Source of the DNA: Augochlora pura | Lineage: Eukaryota > Arthropoda > Insecta > Hymenoptera > Halictidae | Length of the DNA stretch: 64,000 nt | Direction of reading: 5' to 3' | Assembly (NCBI RefSeq): GCF_028453695.1 | Contig: NC_135781.1 | Coordinates: 25,605,640 to 25,669,639, forward strand | In this document: positions 57,521-64,000 of the stretch, piece after piece | Numbering within the stretch: position 1 is the first letter of the stretch | Layout of the letters: each line of letters begins with the position of its first letter | Translations under genes and position numbers: made by a program | The notes under the pieces: generated by a model | The model's database searches: none | Seen by the model: the letters and a program-made list of their open reading frames with translations, nothing else | Told to the model about the DNA's origin: nothing

Positions 57521-60500
57521 CTGCACAATTTTTCATCTTAAGGATCTTAAGGGGACACTACTGCCGGTACAATCGATGATATCGGTGGGGGAGATGGCGC
57601 GAGATTGTTGCGCTCGTACCGGGGAAAATGACCGATTCGAACGATTTCTAGGGTTCTACGGGGGGGGGCGGTGAACTCTGGCCGAAACGAAATCGATTGT
57701 GCTCGTCGGACCGAGGACATTTCTCAGTCGTCCGCGATTTGTTTCGCGCAGGCGATCGGTCGTCGCGCTGAGAAATTCGCTCGGGAAACAGCCGGCGATT
57801 TGAAATCTTCAACCCTTGGGCAATCCTTGGAAAATGGTCGCGTTACAAATGTCGCGATAACAAGATTGCGGATGTTTGTTCATAATTTTAGAGTAAACAA
57901 ACTATCAATTGTTTTCGATTTGGTTGAATTTAAGTAAATAATAACGAAATCATAAAATCCTGCTAAATCTGTTAAAAATCTACGCAATCCACAAGACTAA
58001 TGTCAATTTTAAATTAATACTAATTTTGTCGATTATACCTCCACATAGTTTGTCGAATCAATTTATAACTCCGATAAAAAAAATCTCGAATAATTTCAAT
58101 GAGTTCTAAATAATACAGTGGTATTATAAAATTGCCCTCGTTTCACCAATTAATTTTTCTTACGAATGCATAAAATCCACGGTCTGGCAATAACGCTTTA
58201 TCAAATTCACTCTTCAAACCGTCCAATTCGATTTTACTTGTAATTGCAGAGGTGAAAAGCGAGAACTTACTTCGATAAAACAAACACAATCTGCGTCGAT
58301 ACCCGCAATCGTTCTCCACAATTATTACGAAGAAAAAAATGTTATCGACTAGCCATCGAAGGCAATATTGAATGCGTAACGTCAAATTGATTCCCTTTAG
58401 CAATCGTTAAACGGAACACGATCGGATGTTCAATTCGACGACCATCGACGCACTTCAGACGGCGCTCTCTTACGAAATTACCTCCGCCACGTTTAATTGG
58501 CCCCGGTCCGGACGGGCTCGAGCGATCAATCGAGTTTGTCCCGGCCACAGGGAACACGTGCTGTTTGTGCAGTGTCATACGTAAAATGAAAAAGTAAGCG
58601 GACTTTCACTCCTTGGACACTAATCAAGTCTTCATTCTCTAATGGTGGTACGCTAGTCGACGATGCAATAAGGGGAGCACAAACCATGCAGTTTACAGAG
58701 TATTTACAGTGTACAGTATGGAGTGGTGAGAATACTTTCTTCGTCGGAGTAAATCGAGATTGGAGAAGTTACACGCTACTTCGGCGATGCGAAACGGAAT
58801 ACGCGGCAACCGCGACAGACGACGGTCTTGCGTTTCGGATCGTGGGCGCACCGATCACGATTTACAGAAATATTATTACCAGCAGAGACGAGCGGACCAC
58901 GTCCGGCACTTCCGTTTTCATAATGTTCCGGTCGCCGAGAAACCAGGATGCACAGCAATGTTTAATAAATCGTTGGTACACATCGCGCGGTAATTTCACT
59001 GAGAAGAAAGCACGCGCGCCCGCGCGTGTGTGCTCGTTTATGGAACGAACGATAACTCTCTGCGGGCAACGTTATTGACGTAAATCAAGGTAGCGATGGG
59101 GGTGACCACCCCCCCTCTAGGGCGCAGAGTAAACGCACCTCCGCGCACGTTAATGAAATTGGTACGGCGAACAACGTTATTAACATTACCGATGCACAAT
59201 TTAAACCGTTCCATTTCGATCGAGTTCCGTCCAGGGAGAGCGAAATCTCCGACTTTGTGCCTGGATTTCGTGGCGAGCTGATCACGGACGAGTCCGAAGA
59301 ACGGTTCGCAACATTGTCGAATCGGACAACAAAGATACCTACGCGGATCGCGCTACATTTCATTTCGCGGACGAGAAATCCTAGCGTTTAGCCGCGCGGT
59401 GGACCGCCCCGGGTTCGTTTCCGAGAGAGAGGCTTTTGCGAACCGGATGTTCGGAGTATCCGCGCGATTACCTTTTAACGATGATATCGCACACAGCGTC
59501 GCCCGAGGTCGCAATCGTTCGATTACAGCGACGGCGGATTTAATCGAGGTCAACGCGGCTAATTAATCGTTACAATGGAAATGCGGTGTGTCCGCGATCG
59601 GAACAACCCCTTCACAGCCCATTAAAATCACAGGAAACGGTCCAAGGATTATCTATCGTTTTTCCAGGTCGGATTATACTCGGTTTGCGGATTTTCGTGT
59701 CTTCGTGTCGCTCGCGTATGTAACTCAATTAGACGGCGTTTACATTGATTCGTCGAATGATTACACTCGGGCCGCGCGTGCCTCGCCCAACGAGTCGCTG
59801 AAAGCAGCGGGGATGTTGAAAGAAGTCGGCGCGTGTTCGGTCGTCGACGCAAACTAGTTCGCGCCCGGTCGCATTCACGCCGCGCGAAAAACCGGGAAAA
59901 CTGATGCTTTCCCTAGGCCCGACTAGTGTAATTACCGGGATGTTTACACGATCCTGGCAGCATTTTATTTCTCGCATTCGTCGTTTCAATGAGTCGAAAG
60001 CGATATAAAAAGGAACGCGGCGGCCACGTGTCTCGTCTCCTTTTTAAGATGTTCCGCGCGCTAGAATTGCAGTAGGATTTCGTGGCCCAGTAATTACGTC
60101 TTTCGCGGACGGTCTCACGTGTTGCGGTGTCGCCGGCGGTTGAAAGAACGCGTGTCTTCGCACGCGACCCGACACTTCAATCGCTGCTAAAGCGTCTCGT
60201 CTAAATGAGAGCCTAACGGCGGAGCGATGCGGCGAACACGTCGGGTCCATAAACAGAACTCTTCAGAACGGTTTCCAACGCGGCGACTGCTTCCGGAGAG
60301 GCTTGTCTCCCGCTCCCTTTTTTTCGGAAATTCTCTCTCAATGGAAACGGAAGACCTCGAATCGGCGATCTACTTCCTTCCGTGTTCTGTCCATAAACTA
60401 ATTTTGCATTCAACCCTCGGAAGCTGCCGCGGTGTACCCCTGAATGCCGACGTCATTACGCGTGCAACCAGATCGCGGATACGCGGCCAGATTTTCGCGG

Positions 60501-61201
60501 ATTATTTCATTAAAATTAGATACGTCTCGCTGTTTAGCTTCGTTAACAAAGTTCTCAAGAGGCGAGACTCCTGCGGTAATAGTGTTTAAGAGGGTATTCC
60601 GGTGCGAATCTGTAAGCGAAGACTATAAGCTCAACATTCATATTTTTTTATATTTTTGTTAGACTCTGAATATGGAAAATTTAATAGCAAATACAGATAA
60701 TCAAACTTCAAAACGTCGCCGTATCTTTAATTATCGACCCAAGGGTCTTTGCTTTAATTCAACCCGAATTTGCGCCAAGTATGAATCGCGTTTAATTTTT
60801 AATTTCCACCGTTTCCGATTGTATCATTTCCCACCATTTTTCATTTTCTCGAATCCAAGAAGTTTGTAAATGTTGTTGCGGGAACACGTATAAATAAACT
60901 TAGTAAACAGGACTGCGAAGCGTGTCTACCATCTGTTGCAAAAATAAATCGCTAAGGATGTAAATGGAAAACGCAGTTCACGCTGGAATAAGGTTTCGTT
61001 TATGCTGGAATGCAACAATGGGAACCTTTAGGTAAAACACGGGAATAACAACTGAAACGGTTGCCTAGCTCGCTGCGCAGCTGCCTATTTTGTAGCGGAA
61101 CCGCGAAAGGGTTGATAGGAAAAGCGGCGAGAGGAAGAAAAGAGACTGCGTGCCTCGCGCTGTAACGTTATTACGCGTATGTAAACGTAATTTCAGCGTA
61201 C

Positions 61202-61243
61202 ACGCGACGGGACGCGACGCTATGCGACGCGACGCGACGCCGC
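61202..61243 (+). repeat. GCGAC-rich short array
   Basis: Imperfect repeats of ACGCG/GCGAC, with at least six GCGAC units. Confidence 0.75.
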
Positions 61244-61385
61244 GTTGGATCGTGCGCGGTCGTAAAACGAATTCGCGACGATATCGTGGCGAGCAACGGA
61301 ATCGCTGTCGTTAAACGCAACCAACGGAAATTCCCTTGAGCGATTAAATCGTTTACGGTCCGCTAACGAGCGTGCACGTTATGCC

Positions 61386-61441
61386 ACCCCCTCTCTCCCC
61401 TGCTCTCTCTCCCCCTCCCTCTCTCTCTCTCTCTCTCTCTC
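61386..61441 (+). repeat. (CT)n microsatellite
   Basis: Perfect CT run from about 61419 to 61441, preceded by interrupted CT/CCC. Confidence 0.9.
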
Positions 61442-64000
61442 GCATCCACACACTCTCTTTCGCTCCCGGCGTATCGATTTAAATAAACAGATACCCGTAT
61501 GCCTTTCACGATTTCGAACGGTCGCGCGTTGATCGCCGGACGGCGCGTCCGCCATCTTGGTCAAACGTGCACGCTCATCTCCCTTAATTAATGATTAACG
61601 CAGTTTGCCCTCATTAGCGTCGTTCGACGTTGCGACGTTTGCTGCCACTGGACATTATTTTCCAACGATCGGAGATTTTTGTTTTCTTCGATTTTTGGTC
61701 GCAAATCGCGATGCTAGAGAGAGGAAACTGTACATACGATCACCTATCATGCTTAGGCTCGTCGGAATCAAATTGGAATGAACTCTTTCGTTAGTTCACC
61801 CCCATGCCTCGCTATCCAGCTGAATTCGGTGCGTAACGCTCCCTCTATACGGATGCGCGACTAGGAGGAAGGCGGTACGGAGAAAACGCTGTGTTCTACT
61901 ATCATATTTTCCTGCTAAGTCTAAACAAAGTATCGCTTCACGCTTGCCGCGGCATTCGATCATCGGAATAAATCTAGACCGGTGGTAAAATTTGAAGTCG
62001 TTAAGACGAGCGATCTATCGCGTCTAGACTATTTGGTAGCGGGCCTCTCCGATAGCGATTTACTATTGATCGTGGCGTCCGTAAAACCTGGATGCTTCTT
62101 CCAATATACGTGATCGACGCTCTCGCCGAACAAATGCGCTTAATTCTATCGCTGCGAGGAAGAACGCTGCGAGTCACATAACTTTACGGTCGAGATATTC
62201 ATCCCTACTCTACCGTTTCAAATTGAATAATATTTTTTCCGGCTATAGAATTTGTTCTAGCAATGTTTCTTCTGATAGATACGTAAATCCTGTATACTGC
62301 AGTGTGGTTGATGCATTAATTTAAATTGTTTCAAATCGTGACTCGCGGCGTTCTTCCTCGGGACCACAAAATTCGGTCTTGAATTTTTTAAAGAGGAGGA
62401 GACACGCGCGCGGTTGTACCGGAAACGGCCCCCTTCCGACGCAGAGGCGGCGGTGAGGCGGCAGATTGGCCGGCACGGTGCTCCGTAATCGAGTTTTGGA
62501 ACGGAATCTCGATCGCCTCTTCCGCGGATCGTAATAACAAGGAGTCGCGTACACGTTGGACACGTTTCTTGTGAATACACGCGGCGCGCACCTGGCGCGG
62601 GGGCTGTTTCTTATTCAGGGTGTCTCTCTCGCGAAACTGGGCCAGGCTGAATAATTCCGCTCGAAATTAGCTCGGACACGGCGGGGGCCGAGCGGTGGGG
62701 TCCGAGACCGGGATTGGTATCAGGACCGAATGTTCTACTGGATATTTCAATAGACGATGCCGAAGTTAGGTCCGTGGTGGATTGGTCAGTTTGGGATAAA
62801 CTTCGATTAGGTCTGGGCTAGGCTCGAGGCGGGGCAGGATTCGGTTACGGTCACGCTAAAAAGAAACAGAGTCTCATGGTAGTCATGCTTGATCGAGAAA
62901 CACAGCGAGAGAGTCTGAGGATGTGGAGACAAACCTTTTGATCCAGTCCGTAACCCGTCGAATAAGCGATCTGTAACTTTTTACCAGTTGGCATTAGATC
63001 CTACGACAGACCAGTGGAAATCATACTTGTAGCTCCGATGCCGGTTTCATCTTTAACACCAGAACCCCCGATGCAATCATTCTCAATCCTCGGACGGCGA
63101 AATATTTTCCATACTATACGATTAACAATATTAATAACAATTCTGTGCCCAATTCAACGATATTTCCAAGCACCGTTTCAAAGATACTTCATATTAATCT
63201 TTCCTATATTCCCGCTGAAACAGTCATTTCCTTTTAATTGTCGAAGTCGGTTAATTGGCTGACCATTTAAACACATCGTGATAAAGTTCAAACTCAAAAT
63301 TCACAAAAGTTTGTCCGTTGCGATCGATTATTCAATGATTTCGACGAAACTTCAGGGGTCCTAGTGCCGGTATATCCACGAAAATGTCGGCGGTGTTTCC
63401 TAAATACATATTTATATTTCTCTCAGGTGCAGAAATTAATCCGCCGCTTTTTCACCAAATCCAGAGCAGAATGATATTATATGTCTATGAGAATAACAAT
63501 GGGATGATGTTTAAAACGAACAATATTCGAAATCTGTACGCATTGAAATTCATACGTTAATTCATTGGTTGGCTGAAAGGTGAAATAAAATAATAGCCGC
63601 GCGGTGAAATTCCGAGATAAAATTCTGGCCTCGAAGGGTGCGCGCGCGTTCAACGAAGGAACGAAGAGCGGCTCGTTCGGGCGCATTAATTTCTGCGTGA
63701 AAGAAAACGGCGTCGCGCGGACGTGCATTCGCGGCCGATATTGTCGAACAGAGTGACGTTATTGGTGGCGTACTCGGCGCGATTCGGGATCGAGTTCTAC
63801 AACAGTCTGTTCGAGCCGACGACGCCACGGTTTGCGACCCAGTTTCGCGAGTCACCGCGCCGAGAAAACGTTCGCGAGCCGATCTTAACGATCGCTCGCC
63901 GCCGACTAATGCGAAACGGTGTGTGTACGGTTCGGCTGCCGCCGGAAGATCGTAATCGCGTTATGGTAGAAGTGGCTGTATCCGGCGCTACTTAGGTACA

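Larger units (their letters stand above)
57521..64000. other. no supported gene
   Basis: Mixed composition with an AT-rich stretch at 57.9-58.4 kb, GC-rich arginine-type frames from 58.6 to 60.3 kb and a CT microsatellite at 61.4 kb. If the candidate exon at 57413-57520 is real, this would be its upstream intron and possibly earlier exons, which I could not find. Confidence 0.4.

Noticed and set aside
58686..59078. Plus-strand 130-codon frame
   Set aside because: No domain, overlapped by two other open frames, arginine/threonine-rich composition and no splice or polyadenylation support.

Overview
The window is nuclear DNA of an insect, most likely a hymenopteran such as a bee. I base this on recognisable insect genes with spliceosomal introns (many only 75-95 nt), many (GA)n/(CT)n microsatellites, small terminal-inverted-repeat elements instead of large transposons, and a mosaic of AT-rich and GC-rich blocks. 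No bacterial, viral, rRNA or CRISPR features were seen. Two genes are certain by protein family. Almost everything else is intron or intergenic DNA.

Region 1 (1 to about 19.5 kb, + strand) is the 3' half of the paired-class homeobox gene aristaless (al). A 46-nt exon at 9496-9541 encodes the middle of the homeodomain. The terminal exon at 16262-16855 encodes recognition helix 3, an aristaless-type linker, a proline-rich region and the C-terminal OAR motif. The 5' exons are not in the window, so bases 1-9495 are intron. Region 2 (about 17-43.7 kb) has no convincing gene. It holds microsatellites, small inverted-repeat elements and GC-rich blocks with TAATTA-type cores that could be regulatory DNA. 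Region 3 (43734-44093, + strand) is a small intact 119-codon frame with an AATAAA 5 nt after its stop, possibly an uncharacterised small gene.

Region 4 (45700-53311, - strand) is a complete integrin beta subunit gene that I could rebuild as 15 coding exons, about 808 residues: signal peptide, PSI, hybrid/beta-I, four I-EGF modules, beta-tail domain, transmembrane helix and a cytoplasmic tail with two NPxY motifs. It looks like the divergent second insect beta subunit (beta-nu type) rather than beta-PS: its MIDAS reads DLSYT, the two ADMIDAS acidic residues are replaced, and the specificity loop lacks its usual cysteine pair. One intron appears to have a GA instead of a GT donor. Its introns and 5' flank are loaded with small elements, including four copies of one TTAA-flanked family.

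Region 5 (about 55-64 kb) is poorly resolved. A short minus-strand reading frame at 57413-57520 has coding-like composition and may be the last exon of another gene. Frames between 55.9 and 56.8 kb are open but unidentified. Al is a developmental transcription factor and the integrin is a cell-surface adhesion receptor; nothing here suggests they act together.
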